From a bacterium (GTDB lineage: Bacteria; Chloroflexota; Dormibacteria; Dormibacterales; Dormibacteraceae), in assembly GCA_004299235.1 (NCBI GenBank), contig SCQL01000001.1, positions 1-64,000 on the forward strand: 64,000 nt of DNA. The letters run 5' to 3'. The position numbers and the translations under genes are program-made. Shown here piece after piece: positions 32,574 to 41,652 of this stretch. The notes under the pieces were generated by a model, which searched no databases, was not told the origin of the DNA, and worked only from the letters and a program-made list of their open reading frames with translations. Position 1 is the stretch's first letter, and the number at the start of each line of letters is the position of its first letter.

Positions 32574-34403
32574 ATGACCCTGACGAAAGTTCGACATGAC
32601 ATCCGCAACGTGGCGATCATCGCCCACGTCGACCACGGGAAGACGACGCTCGTCGACGCCCTCCTGAAGCAGAGCCACACCTTCCGCGAGAACCAGGAGG
32701 TGGGCACCCTGATCATGGACAACAACGATCTCGAGCGCGAGAAGGGCATCACCATCCTGGCCAAAAACACCTCGGTCCGCCATGGGGACGTGACGATCAA
32801 CATCATCGATACGCCCGGCCACGCCGACTTTGGCGGTGAGGTCGAGCGTGTCCTCAACATGGCGGACGGGTGCCTCCTGCTCGTCGATGCCGCCGAGGGC
32901 CCGATGCCTCAGACCCGTTTCGTCCTTCGCAAGGCCTTCGAGGTCGGGCTGCGGATCATCGTCGTCATCAACAAGGTCGATCGCGCCAACGCCGAGCCCA
33001 AGATCGCGCTCGACAAGGTCCACGACCTCTTCCTCGAGCTGGCCGAGGATGCGGATCAGCTCGAGGCGCCGGTGGTGTATGCGATCGCCAAGGAAGGCAG
33101 GGCGGGCCTGGACGTGGACAGCCTGGCGGCCGACCTCGAGCCGCTGTTCAAGACGATCATCGAGAACATCCCGCCTCCGGTCACCGAGCCCGGCGGGTTC
33201 CAGATGCTGATCGCCAACCGCGCCTACGACGACTACACCGGGACGATGGCGATCGGCCGCATCTCACGCGGCAGCGTCGCGCCGGGCGATGCCGTCGCCG
33301 TGCTCGATGCGGCCGGCGAGGCGCGGCGGGTGAAGGTGGTGCAGGTGCTGGTGTATCGCGGCCTGGACCGAGTCGCCGTGCAGAGCGCCAGCGCCGGCGA
33401 CATCGTGCTGCTGACCGGCCTGGAGGAGATCGCCATCGGCGATACGCTCGCCGATCCCGAGTCGCCCGATCCGCTGCCGCGCATCGAGATCGACGAACCG
33501 ACGGTCAGGATGACGTTCGGCGTCAACACCTCACCGTTCACGGGTCGCGAGGGCAAGTTCTCCACCACCCGGCAGCTGCGTGCGAGGTTGTACAAGGAGC
33601 TCGACGTCAACCTCGGCCTTCACATCGAAGACACCGATGCCGCCGAGCACTTCCTGGTGAGCGGTCGCGGAGAGCTGCATCTGGCGGTTTTCATCGAAAC
33701 CATGCGCCGCGAGGGCTACGAGTTCGAGGTCTCGCGGCCGGAGGCCATCGTCAAGATCATCAACGGGCAGCGGATGGAGCCGGTCGAGCGGCTGACGGTC
33801 GACGTGCGCGAGCCCAACCTCGGCGCGGTGACCGAGGCTCTCGGCAAGCGCCGCGGCGAGATGATCGAGATCAGCTATGACGCCAGAGGTGGAGTGCGGC
33901 TCGAGTACCTGATCCCGACGCGCGGCCTGATCGGCTTCCGCAACAGCTTCCTCACGCTGACCGCGGGCACCGGCCTCATGGGCTCGATCGGCATCGGTTA
34001 CCGGCCGTGGCTGGGAGAGTTTCGTGAGCAGCGCAACGGCGCCCTCACTGCGTCCTCCGCCGGCACGTCGCTCACATACGGCCTCGCCGGAGCGCAGGAG
34101 CGCGGCACCACGTTCATCGAGCCGGGCGAGGCGGTGTACGAGGGCATGATCGTCGGCATTCAAAAGCGGCCCGGGGACATCCGCGTCAACGTATGCCGCG
34201 AGAAGAAGCAGTCCAACGTGCGGTCGTCGACATCGGACATCTCGGTGCGGCTGACCCCGGCCAGCAGGCTGAGCCTGGAGCAGTCGCTCGACTTCCTTGC
34301 CGATGACGAGCTTTTGGAGGTGACGCCGAAGCATCTGCGGTTGCGCAAGCGGCATCTCACCGAGGTCGATCAGTCGCGGGCTCGTCGCTCCGTTGCAGGG
34401 TAG
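32574..34403 (+). CDS. typA: Translational GTPase TypA/BipA
   Basis: This 609-residue elongation-factor-like GTPase binds the ribosome and is needed for stress and low-temperature growth. The G1 [13 protein letters not shown]2 REKGITI, G3 [12 protein letters not shown] and G4 NKVD are intact; domain II, EF-G-like domains III and V, and the BipA-specific C-terminal domain (ending [18 protein letters not shown]) follow. The ATG directly follows the ribosome-site-poor CTTCCC. The next gene is a cold-shock protein, which suits joint action in cold adaptation. Confidence 0.98.
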   Translation: MTLTKVRHDIRNVAIIAHVDHGKTTLVDALLKQSHTFRENQEVGTLIMDNNDLEREKGITILAKNTSVRHGDVTINIIDTPGHADFGGEVERVLNMADGCLLLVDAAEGPMPQTRFVLRKAFEVGLRIIVVINKVDRANAEPKIALDKVHDLFLELAEDADQLEAPVVYAIAKEGRAGLDVDSLAADLEPLFKTIIENIPPPVTEPGGFQMLIANRAYDDYTGTMAIGRISRGSVAPGDAVAVLDAAGEARRVKVVQVLVYRGLDRVAVQSASAGDIVLLTGLEEIAIGDTLADPESPDPLPRIEIDEPTVRMTFGVNTSPFTGREGKFSTTRQLRARLYKELDVNLGLHIEDTDAAEHFLVSGRGELHLAVFIETMRREGYEFEVSRPEAIVKIINGQRMEPVERLTVDVREPNLGAVTEALGKRRGEMIEISYDARGGVRLEYLIPTRGLIGFRNSFLTLTAGTGLMGSIGIGYRPWLGEFREQRNGALTASSAGTSLTYGLAGAQERGTTFIEPGEAVYEGMIVGIQKRPGDIRVNVCREKKQSNVRSSTSDISVRLTPASRLSLEQSLDFLADDELLEVTPKHLRLRKRHLTEVDQSRARRSVAG

Positions 34404-34405
34404 AC

Positions 34406-34433
34406 GTTACAAACTGCCGTTGTAGGGTATACT
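34406..34433 (+). promoter_or_regulatory. Promoter of the cold-shock gene
   Basis: GTTACA (34406-34411) and TATACT (34428-34433) are separated by 16 bases, a credible sigma-70 promoter. It begins just after the typA stop and would give a leader of about 95 bases. Confidence 0.55.
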
Positions 34434-34474
34434 CCTTTAGCTGGCACAGTGCTGGCGCTCACCGCAGGCTCCGT

Positions 34475-34520
34475 TTTCTCGAACAGGCCCGCCGAGTTGA
34501 GTTGGCCCCAGTTCGAGAAA
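34475..34520 (+). promoter_or_regulatory. Leader hairpin next to the cold-shock ribosome binding site
   Basis: TTTCTCGAAC (34475-34484) and GTTCGAGAAA (34511-34520) are perfect 10-base complements closing a 26-base loop. The right arm ends four bases before the AGGAG at 34524. Refolding with temperature could open or close access to the ribosome site, as in the cspA leader. Confidence 0.55.
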
Positions 34521-34534
34521 CATAGGAGATGGAA

Positions 34535-34732
34535 ATGCCTACAGGCACCATCAAGAAACTTGTCGCGGACCGTGGCTTCGGCTTTATCGCAGCCGAGGAC
34601 GGAAAGGAATTCTTCTTCCACAGGAGTGGCACCGAAGGTGACTTCGACAGCCTCCAGGGTGGCGAGAAGGTCTCCTTCGAGGTTGAGGCGAGCCCCAAGG
34701 GCCCGCGCGCGAAGAGCGTCCGAACCCTCTAA
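34535..34732 (+). CDS. Cold-shock domain protein (CspA family)
   Basis: This 65-residue single-strand nucleic acid chaperone has the OB-fold with RNP1 (GFGFI after DR) and RNP2 (FFFH), then LQGGEKVSFEVEASPKGPRAKSV. The ATG at 34535 is chosen because AGGAG (34524-34528) lies six bases upstream; ATG 34529 would sit immediately on the ribosome site. It follows typA and has its own promoter, leader hairpin and terminator. Confidence 0.95.
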   Translation: MPTGTIKKLVADRGFGFIAAEDGKEFFFHRSGTEGDFDSLQGGEKVSFEVEASPKGPRAKSVRTL

Positions 34733-34746
34733 GGTCAGACGAAACG

Positions 34747-34781
34747 AACCCCGGGTCCTTGGACCCGGGGTTTTTTATTTT
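34747..34781 (+). terminator. Rho-independent terminator after the cold-shock gene
   Basis: AACCCCGGGTCC and GGACCCGGGGTT form a 12-bp stem with a 2-base loop followed by TTTTATTTTT. This is the strongest intrinsic terminator in the window. Confidence 0.9.
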
Positions 34782-34815
34782 TAGACAGGCCTCGCTCACG
34801 TTCTCAGGCGAGCGG

Positions 34816-36387
34816 TCATCCGCCCAGATAGGCGCGGCGCACCGCCGGGTTGTGCAGCAGGTCGTCTCCGCTCCCGGTCAGCAGTATCCGGCCCGTCTCG
34901 ATGACGTATGCCCGGTCTGCGATCGCCAGCGCGCGCAATGCGTTCTGCTCCACCAGGAGGATCGTCGTGCCCTCGCGATGGATCTCTTCGATCGCCGCGA
35001 ACACCTCGTCGATCAGCTGCGGCGCCAACCCCAGCGACGGCTCGTCCAGCAGCAGCAGGCGAGGCTTGGCAAGCAGGCCTCTCGCGATCGCCAGCATCTG
35101 CTGCTCGCCCCCTGACAGGGTGCCCGCCCGCATCGCCCTCCGCTCACCCAGGATCCGGAAGCGTTTCATCACCGCCTCGATCTCCGCGCGCACGGAACCG
35201 CCGTTGGGCCGAGCCCAGGTGGCCAGCTCCAGGTTCTCGAGCACCGTCTGGCGGGCGAGTATCTCGCGTCCTTCGGGCACCTGCACCAGCCCGTGACGGA
35301 CGATGGTGGACGGCTTGGCGGTGGTCAGGTCGAGGCCGTCGAAGATCGCTGTCCCGGAGGTGGTGCGGATGAGGCCGGACAGGGTGTTGAGGATGGTCGA
35401 CTTGCCGGCGCCGTTGGCGCCGATGAGCGCCACCACCTCGCCGCTCGCCACCCGGAGCGAGGCGCCGCGCACCGCGTTGACGGCGCCGTAGCTGACGTTG
35501 AGCTCGTGGACGTCAAGGATCGCCTGCTTCGGCTCCATCGCCGGCTTGCTCACCGCGGCCGCCTCGACCACCTCGGTCGCCTCGTCGACGCCGCTCGCGC
35601 CGGGCGCGCTCGAGACCTCACGTTCGCCGCCGGTGCCCAGGTAAGCCTTGATCACGCCCGCATCGGTGGAAACCTCTTCGGGGGTGCCGTCCGCGATCTT
35701 CCGCCCGAAGTTGAGGACACACACCCGTCTGCACACGCCCATGACCAGGCGCATGTCGTGGTCGATGAGCAGAATCGTCAGGCCGTCCGCGTTGAGGCGC
35801 TCGATCAGCTCCCGGATCCCCTGCTTCTCTGACGGGTTCATGCCCGCCGCCGGCTCGTCGAGGATCAGGAGGCGGGGCCGGAGGGCGAGGGCGCGAGCGA
35901 TCTCCAGGCGCCGCTGATCGCCGTACGGGAGCGTGCCGGCGGCTCGAGCGCCGACATCCCTGGCGGCGAGACCGACCGTGTCCATGAGCTGGTGGGCTTC
36001 GTGGATGCGGCCGCGCTGGTCGCGGCGGAACAGCGGCAGCGTCGCGACCTGCGCCAGGGTGTCGTCACGGCGGCGTGTGTGCATGCCCACGAGGATGTTT
36101 TCGAGCGCGGTCAGGTCCTTGAAGAGACGGATGTTCTGGAACGTGCGCGCGATCCCCAGGGCGGCGATGCGATGGGCCGGAAGCCCGGTCAGCTGGTCCG
36201 ACTCGAGCCACCCGTGGCCCGACTGAAAGGGCACATAGCCAGTGACGATGTTGACCAGCGTCGTCTTGCCGGCGCCGTTGGGGCCGATGAGGCCGTGGAT
36301 CGATCCTTGCTCCACCTCCAGCGACACTCCGTCCACGGCGCGCACGCCGCCGAAGTGGCGCTGGACGCTATCCAGGCGAAGGAGCAC
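34816..36387 (-). CDS. Fused branched-chain amino acid ABC ATPase (LivG-LivF in one polypeptide)
   Basis: This 523-residue protein carries two complete ATPase domains. The first (1-250) has Walker A GPNGAGKTT (about 35-43), signature LPYGDQRRLEIARAL, Walker B LLILDEPAAGMNP and the HDM switch, typical of LivG. The second (about 288-523) has GANGAGKST (about 323-331), LSGGEQQMLAIARGL and LLLLDEPSLGL, typical of LivF. A charged, Ala/Glu-rich linker (about 253-287) joins them. Usually these are separate genes. Its start overlaps livM by 20 bases. The pair would energise import by LivH-LivM. Confidence 0.96.
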   Translation of the reverse strand: MLLRLDSVQRHFGGVRAVDGVSLEVEQGSIHGLIGPNGAGKTTLVNIVTGYVPFQSGHGWLESDQLTGLPAHRIAALGIARTFQNIRLFKDLTALENILVGMHTRRRDDTLAQVATLPLFRRDQRGRIHEAHQLMDTVGLAARDVGARAAGTLPYGDQRRLEIARALALRPRLLILDEPAAGMNPSEKQGIRELIERLNADGLTILLIDHDMRLVMGVCRRVCVLNFGRKIADGTPEEVSTDAGVIKAYLGTGGEREVSSAPGASGVDEATEVVEAAAVSKPAMEPKQAILDVHELNVSYGAVNAVRGASLRVASGEVVALIGANGAGKSTILNTLSGLIRTTSGTAIFDGLDLTTAKPSTIVRHGLVQVPEGREILARQTVLENLELATWARPNGGSVRAEIEAVMKRFRILGERRAMRAGTLSGGEQQMLAIARGLLAKPRLLLLDEPSLGLAPQLIDEVFAAIEEIHREGTTILLVEQNALRALAIADRAYVIETGRILLTGSGDDLLHNPAVRRAYLGG

Positions 36388-37288
36388 GGACCTGCCTGCG
36401 CGGCCACCAGCGAGGTCTGAACAGGGCCAGGCCGCCGCGGCCGACGATGCCCTGCGGCCGGAACACGATGACCGCGATCAGGAACGCCCCGCTGACGACG
36501 CCGATGTAGTCGTGGGCCTGCTGGAAGATATACGGCAGTGACGTGAGGAAGAGCGCTCCGACCACGGGTCCGAGGACGTATCCGCTCCCACCCAGGATGG
36601 CGAAGGTCAGGATCTGGATCGCGCGCGTGACTCCATATTCCGAATCTCCAGGGTCGACAAAGAAGTTGAGGTGCGCTTCCAAGCCGCCCGCGAAACCCGC
36701 CAGGACCGCGCTGAGGATGAACGCGATCATCTTGTAGCGCGCGACGTGAATGCCCTGGCTGAGCGCCGCCAGCTCATCCTGACGAATGGCTGCCCAGGCG
36801 CTGCCCAGGCGGCCTTTGGTGAGCCTCCAGACCAGGAAGATGGTCACCACCACCGAGACCAGAACCAGGTTGATGCCGCCCAGCGGGTCGGCGTGCGGGT
36901 TCTTGAGCCCGAGGCCTTCGCCTGTGATCGGCAGGTTGAGGATCACCCCGAGGCGCAGCGCCTCGATGAACCCGATGGTCGCGATGGCGAGGAACACGCC
37001 GCGCAGGCGCAGGACCGGCAGGCCGATGAGGACTCCGGCCCCGCCGGCGAGCAGCACGCCGACGGCGATGTTCAGCGCGAGTGGTGTGTGCCAGTACAGC
37101 TCCATCAGCACCGAGGTGTACGCGCCGATGGCCATGAAGCCGGGCGCGGCGAGGGAGAGCTGACCCGAGTAGAGGACCACGAACATCGACGAGGCGAGGA
37201 TGCTGTTGATCCCGACCTGGGCGATCAGAAGCGTGTGTGAGTTCCAGAAAGCGAGCGGGTCGGTGAACAGCTGGATGAGGAAATCCAT
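36368..37288 (-). CDS. livM: Branched-chain amino acid ABC permease LivM
   Basis: This 306-residue permease has about eight to nine helices and the family motif AIGAYTSVLMELYWHTPL with the later EAALSQGIHVARYKMIAFILSAVLAGFAGGL-type segment that contacts the ATPase. It is the third gene of livJ-H-M-GF; its start shares one base with the livH stop, and its end overlaps livGF by 20 bases, so the membrane components and ATPase are translationally coupled. Confidence 0.95.
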   Translation of the reverse strand: MDFLIQLFTDPLAFWNSHTLLIAQVGINSILASSMFVVLYSGQLSLAAPGFMAIGAYTSVLMELYWHTPLALNIAVGVLLAGGAGVLIGLPVLRLRGVFLAIATIGFIEALRLGVILNLPITGEGLGLKNPHADPLGGINLVLVSVVVTIFLVWRLTKGRLGSAWAAIRQDELAALSQGIHVARYKMIAFILSAVLAGFAGGLEAHLNFFVDPGDSEYGVTRAIQILTFAILGGSGYVLGPVVGALFLTSLPYIFQQAHDYIGVVSGAFLIAVIVFRPQGIVGRGGLALFRPRWWPRRQVRAPSPG

Positions 37289-38202
37289 CAGATCTTCTCG
37301 CGCAGCTCAGCGCCGAAGAGTCCTTGCGGGCGGAGCACCAGCATCAGGAAGAGGGCGGCGAAGGCGACGCCGGCGCGCGCGTTGCTGCCCAGGACGACGA
37401 GCGCGGCCACTTCGATCAAGCCGAGCAGGTAGCCGCCCACCACCGCACCGGGGATGCTGCCCATGCCACCCAGGACGATCACCGCCAACCCGCGGATCTC
37501 GACGTTGTCGCGTCCGATATACGGGCTGATGTCGCCCAGGGCGACGCCGAACAGGATTCCGGCCAGCCCGCCGAGAGCGGAAGAGATGACCAGGGTGAGC
37601 GAGATCATGCGGTCGACGTCCAGGCCCATCAGACGTGCGGCACGCGGGTTCTCCGCCACCGCGCGCAGGGCGCGGCCGACCTGCGTGTAGCGGATCACGT
37701 AACCGAGCACGAGCATCAGCGCGACCGAGATCGGGATGATCGCCATCTTGCTGGCTTCGATGGTCAGGCCGGCGACGTGCCAGGTCGGGTTGGGGATCGT
37801 GCCCGGTGGAAAGCTCACCGAGTTCGCGCCGTCGACCCAGATCCAGGAAAGGAATGCGCCCGGCTGCCCCTGTTCGATGGCCGCGACGATGATGAGCGCC
37901 AGGCCGATGGTGGAGATGAGCGCCGCGATCGGCGGCGCGCTGCGGCGGCGCAGCGGCCGCAAGCACACGTGCTCGATCACCAGTCCCATGAGCGCGCTGG
38001 CGGCGATGCCGATGGCGCACGCGACCCAGAACGACTGGCCGTGGTTGATCACCAGCGAATAGGTGATGGCCGCGCCGAACATGAAGACCGCGCTGTGGGC
38101 GAGGTTGAGGATGTCCAGCACCCCGAAGACCAGGGTGTAGCCGACGGCGAAGAGGGCGTAGATGGATCCGATGAAGATGGCGTTGAGCAGCTGCTGGCCC
38201 AA
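37288..38202 (-). CDS. livH: Branched-chain amino acid ABC permease LivH
   Basis: This 304-residue permease has about eight helices. It includes FAVGYTLVFGVLDILNLAHSAVFMFGA near the start and the coupling segment RAVAENPRAARLMGLDVDRMISLTLVISSALGGLAGILFG, both diagnostic of LivH. GTG/ATG start after a hairpin that separates it from livJ. In the complete transporter it pairs with LivM. Confidence 0.95.
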   Translation of the reverse strand: MGQQLLNAIFIGSIYALFAVGYTLVFGVLDILNLAHSAVFMFGAAITYSLVINHGQSFWVACAIGIAASALMGLVIEHVCLRPLRRRSAPPIAALISTIGLALIIVAAIEQGQPGAFLSWIWVDGANSVSFPPGTIPNPTWHVAGLTIEASKMAIIPISVALMLVLGYVIRYTQVGRALRAVAENPRAARLMGLDVDRMISLTLVISSALGGLAGILFGVALGDISPYIGRDNVEIRGLAVIVLGGMGSIPGAVVGGYLLGLIEVAALVVLGSNARAGVAFAALFLMLVLRPQGLFGAELREKI

Positions 38203-38233
38203 TCTGTCCCTATCTAAGCAGGTGGAAGGCAGA

Positions 38234-38262
38234 AGTTGGGGGGACGGCGGGTCCCCCCAACT
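38234..38262. promoter_or_regulatory. Intercistronic hairpin between livJ and livH
   Basis: AGTTGGGGGGA and TCCCCCCAACT form an 11-bp perfect stem with a 7-base loop in the 69 bases between livJ and livH. No T-run follows on the leftward strand, so it more likely protects the upstream livJ message or partly attenuates transcription, giving more binding protein than permease. Confidence 0.65.
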
Positions 38263-38271
38263 CAGATCGCG

Positions 38272-39474
38272 CTAACTCGGCTTGATCTCGTGGACGAGGG
38301 TGAAGCCGCCGCTGCCATCCATGCCGATCACCCATACGGTCTGCCTGACATCGTGGGCGGCGGTGAACTGGAAGGGCCCGAGCGGGGTCTGGATGTTGAC
38401 CGTCTCCATCGCGGCGCGGAGCCTGTCGCGGTCACCGGCGACGTCGGTGAACGTCAGGTTGGCGCGCTTGGCGGCGTCGGCGATGATCTTGATTCCGGTG
38501 TAGCCCTGGGCGGCGAACTGGTCCGGGTCCTTGTTGTACTCGGCTTTGAACGCGTTCACGAAGTCCGCGTTGGACGGAAACGTGTTGCCGATGTACCAGG
38601 CGCTGGCGCTGCGCGCGCCCTTGCCGGCGTCCCCAGCCTGCTTCGAGACGGTCGCGGTGTTGAAACCGTTCCCGCCCAGGAACTGGCCTTGCCAGCCCTG
38701 CTTGCGGGCCTCGGTCATGATCTTGGCGGGGATGGCGCCCAAGGAGGTGATGAAGATCACGTCCGGCTTGAGCTGTACAGCCTGCGTCACGTAGGGCGAG
38801 AGGTCGGGCTCGCCTTTGTTGAACTTGATCGTCGCCAGGAGGTTGATGCCGTTCGAGGCGACGTTGTCCTGGACGATCTTGCCGCCGTCACTCGAGAACT
38901 TGTCGTCCTGGGCAACCAGCAGCACGCCCGTCTTGGGGTGAGAGTCGTCGACGTAGGACTTGATGTTGTCCGGGATCGCGGTCTGCTCGCCCAGGCTGTC
39001 ACGGAACACGTACTTGCACGCGGTCGTATCCGGGAAGTTGCAGTCGGGGACGATGTGGATGCCGGTGGTGCTGACCGCCAGGATCGGGGTCTTCAAGCTC
39101 TCGGCCAGCGGGTGCACGCCGACGGCGGAATTGGAGAGCGTGGGGCCGAGCAGGGCGAGGTCCTGGTCCTGCTGGATGGCGGTCTGCGCCAGCTGGGCCG
39201 ACTGGGCCTTCAAGGAGGCGTCGTCGTCGACCTTCAGCTGGATGGTGGCGCCGTTGACACCGCCGGCCGCATTGATCTGTTTGACCGCGAGATTCATCCC
39301 GTCCCGGCTCATAGGTCCGTAGACGCCCCCCGGGCCGCTGATGGAGAGGATGGCCCCGAGCTTGATCACCTTGCCCGAGTAAGAGTTGCCGCCTCCGCCA
39401 CCACCGCCAGTCGAGCCACAGGCCGCGACCACGATGCCCACCACCAGACAGCAAACCAAGCGCAATAGCTTCAT
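38272..39474 (-). CDS. livJ: Branched-chain amino acid ABC substrate-binding lipoprotein (LivJ/LivK type)
   Basis: This 400-residue type I periplasmic-binding protein is anchored by a lipobox (VVAAC at about residue 19) followed by a Gly-rich linker. The mature protein has the usual ILSISGPGGVYGPMSRDGMNLAVKQINAAGGVNG opening, the ligand-lobe segments and an unusually Cys-containing loop (DCNFPDTTACKYV), suggesting a disulfide. It delivers branched-chain or related amino acids to LivHM. It is the first gene of the leftward operon and is separated from livH by the hairpin at 38234-38262. Confidence 0.95.
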   Translation of the reverse strand: MKLLRLVCCLVVGIVVAACGSTGGGGGGGNSYSGKVIKLGAILSISGPGGVYGPMSRDGMNLAVKQINAAGGVNGATIQLKVDDDASLKAQSAQLAQTAIQQDQDLALLGPTLSNSAVGVHPLAESLKTPILAVSTTGIHIVPDCNFPDTTACKYVFRDSLGEQTAIPDNIKSYVDDSHPKTGVLLVAQDDKFSSDGGKIVQDNVASNGINLLATIKFNKGEPDLSPYVTQAVQLKPDVIFITSLGAIPAKIMTEARKQGWQGQFLGGNGFNTATVSKQAGDAGKGARSASAWYIGNTFPSNADFVNAFKAEYNKDPDQFAAQGYTGIKIIADAAKRANLTFTDVAGDRDRLRAAMETVNIQTPLGPFQFTAAHDVRQTVWVIGMDGSGGFTLVHEIKPS

Positions 39475-39535
39475 CTCTTTCCCTCAAAAATGGCCTGTTG
39501 GCGTTGCTTAACGTACCAAACCGGCGGCCAGGGCC

Positions 39536-40495
39536 CTAGGTGAGCTCCACCGGCACGACTTCCAATGTGACCAGGTTGTCGGCGCGCACGATCGTCAGCG
39601 CCAGCTTCGACCCGATGCGCGCTTCGACCATCAACCGCTGCAGGTCACCCGCCTTGGCGACGGGGGTGTCGCCGACGGAGACGATGATGTCGCCGCTGTG
39701 CAACGCCGCCTGCGACGCGGGGCTGCCGCTCACGACTTCCTGCACCTCGACCCCGGCCTTGCGTCCCACACGCTGCCCGGCGGCCGGACTCAGCGCGCGC
39801 GTTCCTCCCGCGATTCCCAAATAGGCCCGGCGCACGCGTCCGTTGCGCATCAAAGCGGAGAGGATCGCCTGCGTCGTGGCGTTCATCGGCACCGCCAAGC
39901 CCAACCCCATCCCGGCGACGGCGGTGTTGACCCCGATCAGCTGCGCCTGCCAATCGGCGAGTGCGCCTCCGGAGTTGCCGGGATTCAGCGCCGCGTCGGT
40001 CTGGATGACGTCCTCGATGAAGCGGCGATGCCCGTTGCCGTCGGCGGTCGCCAGCGAGCGGCCTAACCCGCTGACGACCCCCGACGTGACGGACCCGGAA
40101 AATCCCATGGGGTTGCCGATGGCGACGACCAGCTGACCGACGCGCAGGTGGTCGGCGTTGCCGATGCGCACCGGCGCGAGCGTCGCCGCGCGGGCGCGCG
40201 CCACGGCGAGGTCCGACAGCGGGTCGGCGCCGACCACGTCGACGTCGTACTCGGTGCCGTCGAGGAAGGATGCGCTCGCGGACCCGGCCTGGGCGACGAC
40301 GTGCGCCGAGGTCACCAGGAAACCGTCGGGGGTGATGGCCACACCCGAGCCGGCGCCGCCACCGGGGCGCCCAGGCCGGCCGATGCGAAGGCTGGCGACG
40401 GACGGGAGGACGCGTTCCGCGACCGCGGTGACGGTGGTCGAGTAGGCGTCGAGCGCGTCGCGCTCGGTTGGCATCACGGTCGCATGCTCGCCCAT
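39536..40495 (-). CDS. HtrA-like trypsin-family serine protease with PDZ domain
   Basis: This 319-residue protease has the S1C catalytic domain with His in TSAHVVAQ, Asp in DPLSDLAVAR and Ser in NPGNSGGAL, followed by one PDZ domain (about 215-315: GVEVQEVVSGSPASQAALHSGDIIVSVGD). No signal peptide or transmembrane helix is visible at the N-terminus, unlike most DegP/DegQ proteins, so it may act in the cytoplasm or the start may lie further upstream. Likely a stress protease. Confidence 0.92.
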   Translation of the reverse strand: MGEHATVMPTERDALDAYSTTVTAVAERVLPSVASLRIGRPGRPGGGAGSGVAITPDGFLVTSAHVVAQAGSASASFLDGTEYDVDVVGADPLSDLAVARARAATLAPVRIGNADHLRVGQLVVAIGNPMGFSGSVTSGVVSGLGRSLATADGNGHRRFIEDVIQTDAALNPGNSGGALADWQAQLIGVNTAVAGMGLGLAVPMNATTQAILSALMRNGRVRRAYLGIAGGTRALSPAAGQRVGRKAGVEVQEVVSGSPASQAALHSGDIIVSVGDTPVAKAGDLQRLMVEARIGSKLALTIVRADNLVTLEVVPVELT

Positions 40496-40575
40496 GCTGT
40501 TACAAGATTACCCAGCAACGGACAAGTTAAACCTGGGCGGTTGCGGAGGCGCCGCCAGTGGCAGCGGCCGCCGCG

Positions 40576-41652
40576 CTACGCCGGGTAGACGGAGATTTCG
40601 GTGGCTTTGACCGCCACCCACGTCTCGGCGCCGGTCTCGAGCCTGAGCTCGCGCACCGCGGCGGGCGTCACCTCCGCCACCAGTGACACGGGCCCGCTGA
40701 CGCGCACCCTGACGCGATCGCCGTGAAGGTCGATCTCCTCGGCGCGGCCGCGCCAGACGTTGCGGGGAGTGCCCTCGGGCCGCGACGGGTAGAGGGCCAC
40801 CGCGCGGGGATGGATGACGGCGAAGACGTCGCCCTCGCCCGCCTCGGGCGCCGTCAACAAGCCTCCTCCCGTCAATTCGATGTGGTCGCCGTGGGCATGG
40901 CCGCGAAGCAGGTTGACCCCGGCAAGGTCGGCGACGAAGCGCGACCTCGGGCGCGCGGTGACCTCGCCCGGAGCTCCGCTCTGAACGATGCGGCCGGCCT
41001 CGAGCACCACCAGCCGGTCGGCGAGGGCGATCGCCTCCAGCGGATCGTGCGTCACCAGCAGCCGCACGCCATTGAAGGCGGCGAGCTGCAGCGAAAGCTC
41101 GCGACGGACCTCGGCGCGCACGGTGACGTCGAGCGCGGACAGCGGTTCGTCCAGCAGGAGCAGCCCGGGCTCGGTCGCCAGCGTCCGCAGGAGGGCGACG
41201 CGTTGCGCCTGGCCGCCGGAGAGTGAGCGTGGCATCGAGCCCGCTCTGTCGCCGAGCCCGGCTCGGTTCAGCCAGGTGCGCGCGACCGCGGCCGCGTCAT
41301 GCCGGCCTTGCGCACGCAGCCCGAACGCGACGTTGTCGAGCACCGTCAGGTGAGGGAAGAGGACGTGGTCTTGGAATACGAGCCCGACGCGACGCCGCTC
41401 GGTGGGCACGTGCACGTTCGTCGCGGAATCCTCGAGGACCTCGCCGCCGAGCTCGACGCGACCTTCCACCGGTATCAATCCGGCGAGCGCGCGCAGAAGC
41501 GTCGTCTTGCCGGCGCCATTGGGTCCCAGGACGGCGACCGTTTCGCCCGCCGCCACGGCGAGGTCCACGTCGAGGGCAAAACCCGCGCGCTTGACGCGCA
41601 GGCGCGCGGACAGGCTTTGAAGGCGCGCCGTTGGCGCCCCTACCGTGCTCAC
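40576..41652 (-). CDS. modC: Molybdate ABC transporter ATP-binding protein ModC
   Basis: This 358-residue ATPase has Walker A GPNGAGKTT, signature LSGGQAQRVALLRTL, Walker B LLLLDEPLSALD and HDPLEA switch. A C-terminal TOBE/Mop domain (about 285-358, ending ETGAETWVAVKATEISVYP) binds oxyanion and can feed back on transport. Its start overlaps modB by four bases in the leftward operon regulator-modA-modB-modC. Confidence 0.95.
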   Translation of the reverse strand: MSTVGAPTARLQSLSARLRVKRAGFALDVDLAVAAGETVAVLGPNGAGKTTLLRALAGLIPVEGRVELGGEVLEDSATNVHVPTERRRVGLVFQDHVLFPHLTVLDNVAFGLRAQGRHDAAAVARTWLNRAGLGDRAGSMPRSLSGGQAQRVALLRTLATEPGLLLLDEPLSALDVTVRAEVRRELSLQLAAFNGVRLLVTHDPLEAIALADRLVVLEAGRIVQSGAPGEVTARPRSRFVADLAGVNLLRGHAHGDHIELTGGGLLTAPEAGEGDVFAVIHPRAVALYPSRPEGTPRNVWRGRAEEIDLHGDRVRVRVSGPVSLVAEVTPAAVRELRLETGAETWVAVKATEISVYPA

